From Nematostella vectensis (taxonomy: Eukaryota; Cnidaria; Anthozoa; Actiniaria; Edwardsiidae): 64,000 nt of DNA. Positions 54,701 through 63,105 of the stretch are shown piece by piece (within the stretch, counting starts at the first letter, position 1; each line of letters starts with the position of its first letter). The DNA lies in assembly GCF_932526225.1 (NCBI RefSeq), contig NC_064039.1:5469001-5533000 (forward strand). The letters run 5' to 3'. Position numbers and translations under genes: made by a program. The notes under the pieces were generated by a model that did not search any database, was not told the origin of the DNA, and was given only the letters and a program-made list of their open reading frames with translations.

Positions 54701-57651
54701 TCACGCAGGGCTTCTTCAATAGTTGATGTACTAACTTCAGAGTTTGTTCGCGTTCTGTCAGAGCTGCTAACAGAGGTGGAACGAGCCTGCCGCTGCTTTT
54801 CACGCTTCTCTCTCAACATGCGTCCAATCATTTTGAAGGAAAGGGCAACAGAACGCACTATGCTCCCAGCCTATGAAATGTGCATTACATAATCATAAAA
54901 AAGGATAGAGGAATACAGGCTCTTTTGGCAATAGCAAACAAATTAAGGGTTTTGCAATGAGTGGAACTCTCTATTAAATAGAGAAAAGAGTCGATGAGAG
55001 TTCCAACACTTGTGGAAGATTGACTGTGCACTCTTTACATACACACTCTCATCAACTCTTATTGACTCTCATTCACTTTGAACATGCCCAAATTCAACAT
55101 AAAAATTGTCACCATTTTTTTGTGTAAATGATATTTGATGAGTATTTCAGTCAGCAGTTTAAATCAAATAATTATTACAAACTAAAAAACTCAATCTTTT
55201 TTTCTTGAAAATGACCTTGGCGTATGAGCAGACCACACTTGTGTCCAAGAAAGTAGGATGCACTAATTCTTTGATAAAACTGTGACCACTCAACAACTCT
55301 CAAATATTGACACACCAGAACCCTGTAACAGCTACATAGAAAGAGTGGAACTCTGCACAGGCCCGCAAATGATCCCAGGCCCGCAAATGATCCCAAGCCA
55401 GCAAATGATCCCAGCCAGCAAATGATCCCAGGCTAGCAAATGATCCCAGCCAGCAAATGGTCCCAGGCTAGCAAATGATCCCAGCCAGCAAATGATCCCA
55501 GCCAGCAAATGATCCCAGGCTAGCAAATGATCCCAGCCAGCAAATGATCCCAGCCAGCAAATGATCCCAGGCTAGCAAATGATCCCAGCCAGCAAATGAT
55601 CCCAGCCATCAAATGATCCCAGCCAGCAAATGATCCCAGCCGGCAAATGATCCCCAAAACACAACATAGGTGTAGCAGGCCAGCAAATGATCCCAATGTA
55701 ACAAATTCAAACAAAATTAAAAACAATTTATGGATGGAACACCGAATGAAGTGCTCGACTCTATGCTAGATAAAAAAATAACACTTTTTCTCTGAAAAAG
55801 AATTTTAAATTCATTTTAAGTTCATTTTTTAGTATAGCCGCAAAATATATATATAAGCTAGTATTTGCAGAAAAGTCTTCTATGTGGGTTGAGCGTGCGC
55901 ATGCGCCTTCGTCACTGACGTCAATCGATCTTCTATGGTTTAGTCCAATTCAAGTTGTTATTTTTGCAAACAAAACAAGTAAAATGCTAGCAAAGCTTTT
56001 AATTCTCTTTCTTTTAGTACTTGCAGATTCGTGTCTCTGGGTTTTCGCATTGTTTGTTTGAATTTGTGCTTGAAGAGAAACTAATAAAACTGTGACTTTT
56101 AAGTCAAGGAAACATAAGGTAAAGGATCTGTTAGCTGGGTAAAAGTAATGGCACATTAGTTCAGCGGTGCAAACACTTGTCTATGACCGCAGCTTCCCAG
56201 GTTCGATTCCCACTGAGGGCACTATTTTTTTTATTTACTTTTTATGATAATTATACTGTTCTTGGTGTGTCATGACATTAAAAAAAAAGGTATAAGGACA
56301 TTTTTATGTACTCTCAGCATCTTAGATGTGTTCATGCTTTGTTCACTATCCTGTATATCTTTTATGCACACAAGAACATAACTAGGAAAATGCATTTGCA
56401 TTCACGAGAGCCTTTTTATCTAGCATAGAGCTGAGCATTCCATTCCATAAATTGTTACGGGATCATTTGCGGGCCTGCACTATGTTGTTTTTATGGGGGT
56501 CATTTGAGGGCTGGTATCATTTGAAGGCCTACTGTGTGCTTTTTGGGGGGTCATTTACGGGCCGGGGATTATTTGCGGGCCTCTACCACTCTCATCTTTG
56601 TCAGGCAAAGGGGGCCTGTGTTATTGTTTTAGAATAATCAATTACACATACAGTACTATTTCAAAAAAAAAATCCACAATGCGAATCCACAGTGCAATAT
56701 CAAAGCTGTCTCCTCAAATGTATGAATAAATATCACGAGGTGATCCTTAATAAACGGTATTCTAATTATAACTATATAATTAAAAGCGGAATTTCTAATA
56801 TTCTAATTGAGTAGGCGTTCATGAGTTAACAATAAAAACCATGAAAACATAATGGAAAGAGCGCTAGAAATAATAACCATAAGTAAGTTAAATGGTGAAA
56901 ACAAAGTGAATAAATAACAAGGTGGAAAGAAGTAAAGAGAACAAGTTGGAGATGGCATGTGGCACCTAGTTTAGAACTCGGAGAAAAAAACATACACATA
57001 AAAAAAAACAATGGTTAATTAGAAGCTAGGACTTAACCAAAGACAAGTGCTTCCTTTCTTAGATTGGGAAAAAATCGATGCTTAATACAATTAATCAAAG
57101 TAAACAATAATTTACAGTACGCAAACATTATACTTGTGAACCCTCACCTCTAGATGCGATCCCGCCTGGAATACATGGCACATATGGTTACTTTTCCGTG
57201 TTATATTCAGCCCGTAGCAATGATCAAATCCTCTCACTTGCTCCTGTGCACACTGGGCGACGGCATAGAGTGGGGCCGTAAGGATCGAGCCGTTTGTATC
57301 AACGCTGTTGACTTTTAACATCCCTTCTCGAATAACAAAATCAACGCGGATCGTTCGAAGTTGTTGTTTTTTCACGCGTTTTATAGTCTCCAGAAGTAGT
57401 TGCACAGACTGCGCTTCTGATATATTCGCTGAGCCAATATAATCGACGATGAAGTGGAACTCTTCGGAAAATGTCTCATCAATGGATCTGGATTCATTGA
57501 AAGATGAACTTCTCCTAGATTGGTCTAAATCATTTCCAGATCTCAAACTTGGGTGGTCCGATTCTACAGCGGTACTTCCTTGATTTGGAATGGGTTCAGC
57601 ATTATCTGTCTTTCTAAATGTCTCACGAAGCCTTTGCCTAAAAGACGGCAT
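27772..57651 (-). CDS. PTB-ankyrin-ARM-RasGEFN-FERM-RasGEF multidomain protein
   Basis: 36 exons (gene order): 57148-57651, 54170-54870, 53601-53687, 53112-53246, 52655-52786, 49694-49820, 49029-49329, 47641-48110, 47078-47338, 46447-46536, 45760-46166, 45296-45545, 44933-44991, 44536-44694, 43829-44065, 43415-43577, 41826-41921, 41422-41496, 37601-37678, 37123-37196, 36965-37018, 36094-36214, 35813-35908, 35618-35736, 34987-35041, 34520-34835, 32984-33193, 32277-32595, 31824-31885, 31603-31727, 31280-31369, 30855-31010, 30433-30496, 29880-29968, 28881-28940, 27772-28008. They sum to 6579 nt (2192 codons plus stop) with every phase matching, so this is one gene. Domains by residue: PTB ~60-200, Ser-rich ~200-400, ankyrin ~403-562, linker ~563-819, ARM-like ~820-1227, RasGEFN ~1228-1400, FERM F2-F3 ~1419-1617, Ser-rich linker ~1618-1898, CDC25/RasGEF ~1899-2120. 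Probable role: nucleotide exchange on a Ras/Rap GTPase at membranes or adhesion sites (inference). The start is the first ATG of the PTB exon; no further upstream exon is visible. Confidence 0.9.
28140..28505 (-). mobile_element. tRNA-derived SINE
   Basis: On the minus strand a tRNA-like head starts near 28505 with an A-box-like stretch at about 28484-28499 and the B box GGTTCGAATCC at 28444-28454. A non-tRNA body follows, with a tail of AAACAAAG/TAAACAAAC type near 28140. It lies in the last intron of the RasGEF gene. Acceptor-stem pairing is poor, so this is a SINE and not a functional tRNA. Confidence 0.75.
29165..29890. repeat. ~79-bp minisatellite duplicating a RasGEF splice donor
   Basis: Nine units. 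Each contains CCTCGTGGGGATGGGAACAC, AACTCGGTTACCAACCTGTC and TGCTCTTATGAGAAAAAGTC followed by C-runs. The real exon border at 29879/29880 reads accaac|CTGTCTTCTCTTA on the + strand (CAG|gttggt on the gene strand), so each unit copies the exon end and its donor. Confidence 0.9.
33474..34050. repeat. ~48-bp minisatellite in RasGEF intron
   Basis: About 12 units of TGATTTTTATCTATCCTTCT, ATCCCAGATATTTTGCGTAG and ATGATGTC. The same phrase GATGATGTCTGATTTTTATC plus TTTCTTTCTCAC recurs at 34489-34519, right at the donor of exon 34520-34835. The array and this copy are separated by an inserted element. Confidence 0.9.
34051..34485. mobile_element. TIR element inserted between an array and its exon
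   Basis: Left end CCTTATTACACTTAATTTTC and right end AAATTAAGTGTGATAAGG are inverted repeats. The interior is rich in TCGCGAAA-type motifs. It interrupts the 48-bp minisatellite: sequence to the left ends in GCGTA and sequence to the right resumes with AGATGATGTCTG. About 435 bp, non-coding. Confidence 0.8.
34987..37678 (-). other. Talin-type FERM F2-F3 exons
   Basis: Exons 37601-37678 to 34987-35041. F2 has [19 protein letters not shown] and then [13 protein letters not shown] and [21 protein letters not shown]3 has [40 protein letters not shown] and the closing helix [10 protein letters not shown]. The order and motifs (G-FF-LKE, RLLGI-like, DE+TK, W-x5-KRW) are those of talin and related FERM proteins, whose F3 binds integrin-type tails. 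No F1 subdomain was found upstream. Confidence 0.85.
37380..37480. repeat. Small inverted-repeat element
   Basis: CGCCTCTGTTAAACAGAGTA and TACTGTTTTCCAGAGGCG form an imperfect stem around a loop with CGAAACGTC. It lies in an intron between FERM exons. Confidence 0.55.
37679..41093. repeat. 55-bp satellite array (~62 copies)
   Basis: Tandem units of exactly 55 bp (CACTAAATAGGCAAACGTAT, AGTCTAGTAATATAGTCAGA, GTATGTAATACATTG). Variant units (TACGCAAATG, TAGATAGGAAAACG, AATAAATTG, AACTTATAG) recur in the same order 1210 bp apart, for example AGGCAAACTT at 38791 and 40001. The array fills most of the 3.7-kb intron before the first FERM exon and starts directly at its acceptor. Confidence 0.97.
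42130..42310. repeat. 41-bp tandem repeat
   Basis: Four copies of AACATGGCAGTGAATTTATG followed by ACTGCCTTTGTAAATGCGTTC in the intron between RasGEFN exons. Confidence 0.92.
43520..43706. repeat. 96-bp tandem duplication over a RasGEFN exon acceptor
   Basis: 43520-43615 is repeated at 43616-43706 almost without change. The unit spans the 5' part of exon 43415-43577 and its acceptor (CAG|GTTTAGGAATCC on the gene strand), so a second complete acceptor lies 96 bp upstream. Using it would insert 96 nt and so keep the frame. Confidence 0.92.
44536..48110 (-). other. Armadillo-like helical repeat exons of the RasGEF gene
   Basis: Exons from 47078-47338 to 44536-44694 encode helix pairs typical of ARM/HEAT folds: [75 protein letters not shown] followed by ALANVAMD, and [20 protein letters not shown]. 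The preceding exon 47641-48110 is a charged linker. Exon 45760-46166 contains a disordered Ser/Arg insert. Assignment rests on pattern only. Confidence 0.7.
48421..49080. repeat. 60-bp minisatellite of exon end plus splice donor
   Basis: Eleven units with an exact 60-bp period. On the gene strand each encodes [17 protein letters not shown] and ends with the donor |gtaagtata. Ten units have an intact donor; the one at 48421 is changed to ataagt. The first unit is part of exon 49029-49329. Each extra unit would add 20 residues in frame until a TGA at 48892-48894. Confidence 0.96.
50218..51341. mobile_element. TA-flanked DNA transposon (Tc1/mariner-pogo-like)
   Basis: CAGCCGAACCTCTATTAAGC at the left and its near-complement ending GGTTCGACTG at the right are terminal inverted repeats, each flanked by TA (50216-50217, 51342-51343). 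Sub-terminal copies of GACCGCTTAATAGAGGT occur at both ends. The CAG..CTG termini and TA target site suggest the pogo/Tc1-mariner group. No transposase; it carries a broken HIRAN-like ORF. Confidence 0.85.
50552..51075 (+). pseudogene. Broken HIRAN-like ORF inside a transposon
   Basis: Frame 1 (50552-50848) contains [20 protein letters not shown] and PNAVAIVRE, the pattern seen in HIRAN-like proteins (GYH.Y...W.P..GE.L....E..N..D..AVAV). After about 50840 the match continues in another frame ([31 protein letters not shown]). It then meets TAG at 50947-50949, resumes as [12 protein letters not shown] and stops at 51073-51075. One frameshift and one nonsense codon are visible. HIRAN domains bind DNA ends in HLTF/Rad5 (family knowledge); a role in the element is unknown. 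Confidence 0.65.
52080..52500. repeat. GTCT-rich minisatellite in an ankyrin intron
   Basis: About 15 units of GTGTTTAGGTCTGTCTGTCT plus GCCA, 26 or 30 bp long depending on the number of GTCT steps. The Val/Cys/Leu-rich ORFs across it are repeat artefacts. Confidence 0.95.
55365..55690. repeat. 17-18-bp AAATGATCCCAGCCAGC minisatellite
   Basis: About 18 short units in the first RasGEF intron. Related inverted fragments (ATCATTTGCGGGCCTGC, TCATTTGAGGGCTGG) occur at 56460-56590, suggesting one larger inverted arrangement about 1.1 kb across. Confidence 0.9.
56151..56224 (+). repeat. tRNA-like sequence (SINE head or tRNA pseudogene)
   Basis: B box GGTTCGATTCC at 56200-56210 and an A-box-like TTAGTTCAGCGGTGCAAACA upstream, followed by a T-run. 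The outer arms do not pair as an acceptor stem, so a functional tRNA is unlikely. Confidence 0.5.
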
Positions 57652-58913
57652 AGTAGTCTTTACTATGGGTCTGAATAAGCATTACTTGGTATTCTATCGG
57701 AGGAAAGACCTCTTGCCACTCGGTTTTGCCCTAAACTTTGAACTCCGTAAACATCTTCCCGATCTTATGAAGCCCGCCGGAAAACTTCGCATTACGGCAG
57801 CGATTCTAAGCAAATTGTACCAGTCAAGCCTTACATTACTTCTTTAAGCGACCCATTAGTAGGATCAAGAAGCTTCAAGGCATTGTGAGACGATAAAAGG
57901 AAGAAATTCGGGGTCAAACTTGACTTAACCTAACTCTTTCACGAACCATGCTTTTACAGTTGTACTGTTGTTGAGCCATTCGTACAAGACAAACAAGCAA
58001 CACTTCTCATTGGATGTACTTTATCACGTGGCATTTAGTCAAAACACAAGCAACGCGGGAAATCTATGACCACCACAGGCATCCCAAATCCACAATGCGT
58101 GATGACGCTATAATCATACAAGTATTATTGAGATTTTATTTCATAGTATTATGCACGGCTCAATTTTTAACTCTATGTTTACAAGAAACTAAGTCACAAC
58201 GTAGCGATCACACACTGTGAGCTTGGGATACCAGTGTGAAAACACACAGGTATCCCGTCCTATAACCTTGGCGGATTTGAAATTTTGTTGTGCCCTGTGC
58301 ATGGCTAAAAAAATCAAAAAAGAAACCTGAATTTTTTTTTTCAAATATGCATAAAAGCAAAAGCTTAAAACATAGTATGGTAGCAGAACCCCGCTTTTGC
58401 ATAGGCATATAATGTGGAATAGGCTTTCCCTAAAAAAAAAGCTCCACATATGCTCGTCCTATCCCTAAAATTTGCCGATGTGCTATCCGTTACGGCCTTA
58501 TTTCTTAGGTCTGATATCTCTAAGGGTATCTCGAGCTGGTTGTAAACCAGAAATAAATCGAATAAGCACTAAATTTGTGCGTTTATATTATTTCGAAACA
58601 GGTGTGTCTAGAAAGCATAAGAAATCTCTAAATCAGTTATATAATTTTCTGTGACAAACCCAATTTTTCGTATTATTTAGGGGAGAAAGTTGAAGTTGAG
58701 CCCACCCATAGGGTACCCTGGGTAAAAGAGTCTCGAGCTTCGTTCGTTTACTTCGGAGTGACGCTCGAGACTCTAGTACCCAGGGTACCCGTAGGGGAGA
58801 GCATAAGAGTATAATGAGTCAAAGTTTTTGTCGCCATGAAAATGATAAAGAACACCGAAAATCGAAGAAAAACAAAACAAATAAGACCGTATGAAAAAAC
58901 TACAAAAGTACAA
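57652..58913. other. Intergenic region upstream of the RasGEF gene
   Basis: No gene recognised. It should contain the RasGEF promoter; no clear core element was found. A strong palindrome lies at 58711-58790: GGGTACCCTGGGTA pairs with TACCCAGGGTACCC and AGAGTCTCGAGC with GCTCGAGACTCT, probably a small inverted-repeat element. Confidence 0.6.
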
Positions 58914-58919
58914 TTTATT
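58914..58919 (-). terminator. Candidate poly(A) signal of the right-edge gene
   Basis: TTTATT on the + strand, AATAAA on the minus strand, downstream of the repeat-rich 3' UTR. Distance to the stop codon is about 1.3 kb. Confidence 0.3.
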
Positions 58920-59179
58920 ATTCACTCAAAATATGTACAGTTAAAAAATAAAATAAAAACAGAAAAATATCGTAAAAAATATACTCTGACAAATATCTTT
59001 TAAAATAAATTGTTGTTGGGGCTTACGAGCTTTACTTTATTTCTTAACTTCCTTGCTCCCTATAATCTTACGTATATACGTAAAATAAGATAAATACCAG
59101 GTTAATCTATAACCTACGCCCCATGGCGATAAACGACAGTGATTAAAATCCGATAAGCACTTGAGTCAGGCTACGAGTT

Positions 59180-60235
59180 TAGTGGAAGGTGTGATGAGCG
59201 TTAGCCCAGCGCTGTAGAAGTCGATGCCATCTTGAGCCCTGGTATGTATGTCATGTGTCACCTTGAGTACTGGTATGTATGTCATGTGTCACCTTGAGCA
59301 CTGGTATGTATGTCAGGTGTCATCTTGAGCACTGGTATGTATGTCAGATGCCATCTTGAGCACTGCTATGTATGTCATGTGTCATCTTGAGCACTGTTAT
59401 GTATGTCAGAAGTCATCTTGAGCTCTGGTATCTATGTCAGATGTCATCTTGAGCCCTGGTATGTATGTCAGATGCCACCTTGAGCCCTGGTATGTATGTC
59501 ATGTGTCACCTTGAGCACTGGTATGTATGTCATGTGTCATCTTGAGCACTGGTATGTATGTCAGATGTCATTTTGAGCACTGGTATGTATGTCAGATGTC
59601 ATTTTGAGCACTGGTATGTATGTCGGGTGTCATTTTGAGCACTGGTATGTATGTCATGTGTCACCTTGAGCCCTGGTATGTATGTCATATGTCATTTTGA
59701 GCCCTGGTATGTATGTCAGATGCCACCTTGAGCCCTGGTATGTATGTCATGTGTCACCTTGAGCACTGGTATGTATGTCATGTGTCATCTTGAGCACTGG
59801 TATGTATGTCAGATGTCATTTTGAGCACTGGTATGTATGTCAGATGTCATTTTGAGCACTGGTATGTATGTCGGGTGTCATTTTGAGCACTGGTATGTAT
59901 GTCATGTGTCACCTTGAGCCCTGGTATGTATGTCATGTGTCACCTTGAGCACTGGTATATATGTCATGTGTCACCTTGAGCACTGGTATGTATGTCATGT
60001 GTCATCTTGAGCCCTGGTATGTATTTCAGATGTCATCTTGAGCCCTGGTATGTATTTCAGATGTCATCTTGAGCACTGGTATGTATGTCGGGTGTCATTT
60101 TGAGCACTGGTATGTATGTCATGTGTCACCATGAGCACTGGTATATATGTCATGTGTCACCTTGAGCCCTGGTATGTATGTCATGTGTCATCTTGAGCCC
60201 TGGTATGTATTTCAGATGTCATCTTCGAGCTGGCT
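59180..60235. repeat. ~30-bp minisatellite reaching the stop codon of the right-edge gene
   Basis: About 34 units of CTTGAGCACTGGTATGTATG plus TCAGATGTCAT. The last unit merges with coding sequence at 60219-60230, where the gene strand reads CGAAGA-TGA; the same AAGATGACATCTGA string recurs in the units. The array would form most of the 3' UTR. Confidence 0.93.
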
Positions 60236-63105
60236 TGTAGAAGTGCTTGAATTGCGGTGCAAACGCTCCCGTCCGGGGAGGGGGTGGGGGGCTTAACTCG
60301 TACGGAATAGTCCCTTCTGCCTTGAATGTCAATGAAATGGTGGCAGGTGCGGCGGGTGTGGAGGCTGCAACAAGAAACTGTTAAGAAACTATGACACAAC
60401 AATAACCAGTATTACCATACATGTCCGGCAACAGCGTGACTCGTATCTATCTCAGGGTTGCGTGACTCTTAACTTCCTCAGGGTCGCGTTACTCATATCT
60501 GCCTAAGGATTGCGTTACTCGTATCTGCCTAATGATTGTGTGATACTTACCTGCCTTAGGGTTGCGTGACCCGCATTTGCCTCATGATTGCCTGACTCTT
60601 ATCTGTTTCAGAACTGCGTGACTCTTGCCTTCATTAGGGTTGCGTGACGGTAACTCTTACCTGTCTCATGATTGCGTGACGGTGACTTGATTGGCATCGT
60701 TGGTTTGTGTGTTCGCCTAGTCTTTTTCACCTCCCCTGTTAGTGAGATCTGCTCGTCTTCTTCAGTCTGAGCCACGCCGGAAAAAGGGGACAAGTGTTTC
60801 TTGGAGACACGTTTGTTGGGCTGTAATCGCTGGGCGGGAAAGCCTGCCATAAATACAGTACATACTTACTAGTGGAAATATATTTGAAGATACCTAACTC
60901 CATCATGATATCTTTACTTTAGTATAAAAAAAACATCGGCAGGTGTTTTCATAACAATTCCGACATTTACTGCTGAAGATGAGACGTCGTTTGCTGATGC
61001 TTGAGTAAAAACTACGAATAGCGAAAATATTCGGACAACAATAAAAATTTTCGCCGAACGTAGAGTTATAAGGTTATTGTTACAGGAAGTTTCACGGTGC
61101 CCAATAACCATCTAGTAGCTCAATTTCTGTTTTTTTCTTTGTGCATCTGGAATGATCTACGTTGCTCGATGGTGCGGATATATCCGGAAACAATTCAGAG
61201 AAAGACCCTTAGTGCAAGAAAAGGCTAGTATTGCGCCTGTTCAAAATCAGTATTTTGATAGTCTAACATATAAGAACCGGCTAAAAACCTCTTCAGGCTG
61301 ACTAAAAAGACTAATACTGTACAGATGCTGGACACAAGCCTTATGACCGGCAGAAGGGATGGTCCCAGTAACATAGCCACGCACCGATATCAGCGTAGTC
61401 AGGTGAGATGATCTTGCTAGCCAAGCTCACAGCACGCCTTGGGGAGTTCTCCTTGAGTTGGGAGAATTGAGAGATGAACGGTCCGGAGGAGTGATCCCCG
61501 TCGCTTTCCGAACCACTACTGCATGTGTATACAGGCTGCCATACAAACACACATATACACGGGCGATCTACTTAAACATTTAGGTCTTAATAATCTGACG
61601 ATATCAATTAGGGTTTTGATCAATGATGTTTCACATGTATCATGAATACTGCTGATAAATACGGACCTTTTTATCACGATTCGATTCCTCTCGTTGTCGC
61701 TTCAGAGCATAACTTACAAGCCTCCTGAAAAAAAAAACACGTGATCAGCACGTGATTCCGAATGATTTGACCAATCAATAACAGCATGACAACCATTTGG
61801 TGTTAAGGTAATTATAAGGGAACTTTCCGTTGGTTCTCAATTTGCACGTTCTCTGCACGCCTTGTTTCTCTACTTATGTGGGTGTGTCCTGATAGTGAAG
61901 GGTTATTATAGCGGGAGACTTTAGGGAACCTTTACATAAACATATATTTATAAATATATAACCTTTACTCAAACATATTGTTGAGACGAAGTAATCCTGA
62001 AATGTTTGCATCGTTTCAGCTGACATAGAGGCTTCTGATATATAAATAACCTACCCTTGTTGTTCAACCGAGTCATCAACATCGTTGTCTAGCTCAGGAA
62101 AGTTATTCACTTCACTAGATACATTATAACCGGCCAACGTCCTGTCCGAAAATCTGTCCGGCAGAGGCACATAGACAGGAGAGCTGCGTGCATAACCTGC
62201 TCCGATACTTATCGGCTGCACGTGAGATGTAGAGGATTTACTTGGCTTGAAAGTCACGGAATCACCAAAGCCTTTAGCCTAAGGGGAAGATCAAATGGAT
62301 TTAAAACACATAATCCAACAGATATAGAACACGTGATCAAACGAATCTAGAACACGTGATCAAATGGGTCTAGAACACGTGATCAAATAGATCTAGAACA
62401 CGTGATCAAATGAGAGCACGTGGTCAAATGGATCTAGAACACGTGGTCATATGGATCTAGAATGTAATCCGCTACATACATTACCTGCCTCAGTCTTCCC
62501 ACGACGCTTCGTATTGCACTTGGAGGGGAGGGGTGCCAAATCAAAAACCAACGCATTGTTTGTTTTTTTTCGTCCATTTTTTTTAATGACCTCTCATTAT
62601 AGAAAAAAATCTGAACCCTTGCTTCTTTTTGTCCTTAAAGGAAGAGGTAACCTTGTAAAAGTCGTAATCTAAATCTATCTATTTAGACTGTACCCCTTAC
62701 ACACAGCTTGAGCGAAAGATATTGCTAAATGAGCTAAATAGAGGCAAAAGGCAATAATCATTACAAATAAAAAAGTAAAAAAGGTAATGTATTTGGCATA
62801 AGGAAAACATCTGTTTATCCTTATAATTCTATTTTTGTGCAAAAAAAAAAAAAATGATACAGGAAAGCTAGAATTGAAAATTGTCAAGCGCAGGGATAGG
62901 GACTTCGCTATATCACAGGTTTGAAGGATCTCTCATATAATCCTAGATCGGAAAGTTCGTTTCGATATTTACATGTAGCCCAGGGACTATTTTTTCACTA
63001 AACAAAGCGAGTGGAGACGTAAGATGACTACCTCTTCCGTCTCCACTTCATAAGAAACGCTCGTATGATTACGAACGTTAGATCGCTCTGTGTCGCACTC
63101 GCTTC
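60219..63105 (-). CDS. Unrecognised protein, C-terminal 278 residues
   Basis: Exons in gene order: 63032-63105, 62055-62278, 61667-61724, 61385-61535, 60661-60843, 60219-60364. All borders are GT..AG and all phases agree; the frame ends in TGA. The gene continues right of the window. The product looks mostly disordered: acidic and Ser-rich at first (SECDTERSN, ELDNDVDDSVEQQG), a short basic helix (RLVSYALKRQREESNRDKK), SSGPFISQFSQLKENSPRRA, LASKIISPDYADIGFPAQRL, and a Pro-rich tail ending FAPQFKHFYKPARR. I do not recognise the family. Compact conserved-looking blocks suggest a scaffold or cytoskeletal protein, but that is a guess. Three of its borders are embedded in minisatellites. Confidence 0.75.
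60421..60700. repeat. ~26-bp minisatellite copying a splice donor
   Basis: About ten diverged units of TTGCGTGACTCTTATCTGCC plus TCAGGG. The donor of exon 60661-60843 reads CAATCATGAGACAG|gtaagagt on the gene strand. The units carry the same order (CAACCCTAAGGCAG|gtaagtat and similar), so exon end plus donor were amplified. Confidence 0.85.
62290..62462. repeat. ~23-bp minisatellite next to an exon acceptor
   Basis: About seven units of GATCTAGAACACGTGATCAAAT beginning about 10 bp beyond the acceptor of exon 62055-62278. The unit itself is intronic. Confidence 0.9.

Larger units (their letters stand above)
54170..57651 (-). other. PTB/PID domain exons and Ser-rich segment of the RasGEF gene
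   Basis: Exon 57148-57651 starts [14 protein letters not shown]. From residue ~64 it has the PTB core: [13 protein letters not shown], a helix [14 protein letters not shown], strands [15 protein letters not shown] and LYAVAQCAQ, then [11 protein letters not shown]. The next exon supplies the closing helix ([20 protein letters not shown]), then a Ser/Arg/Pro-rich region of about 200 residues. PTB domains bind NPxY-type peptides or phosphoinositides (family knowledge). The 2.3-kb intron between them holds a tandem repeat and a tRNA-like sequence. Confidence 0.85.
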
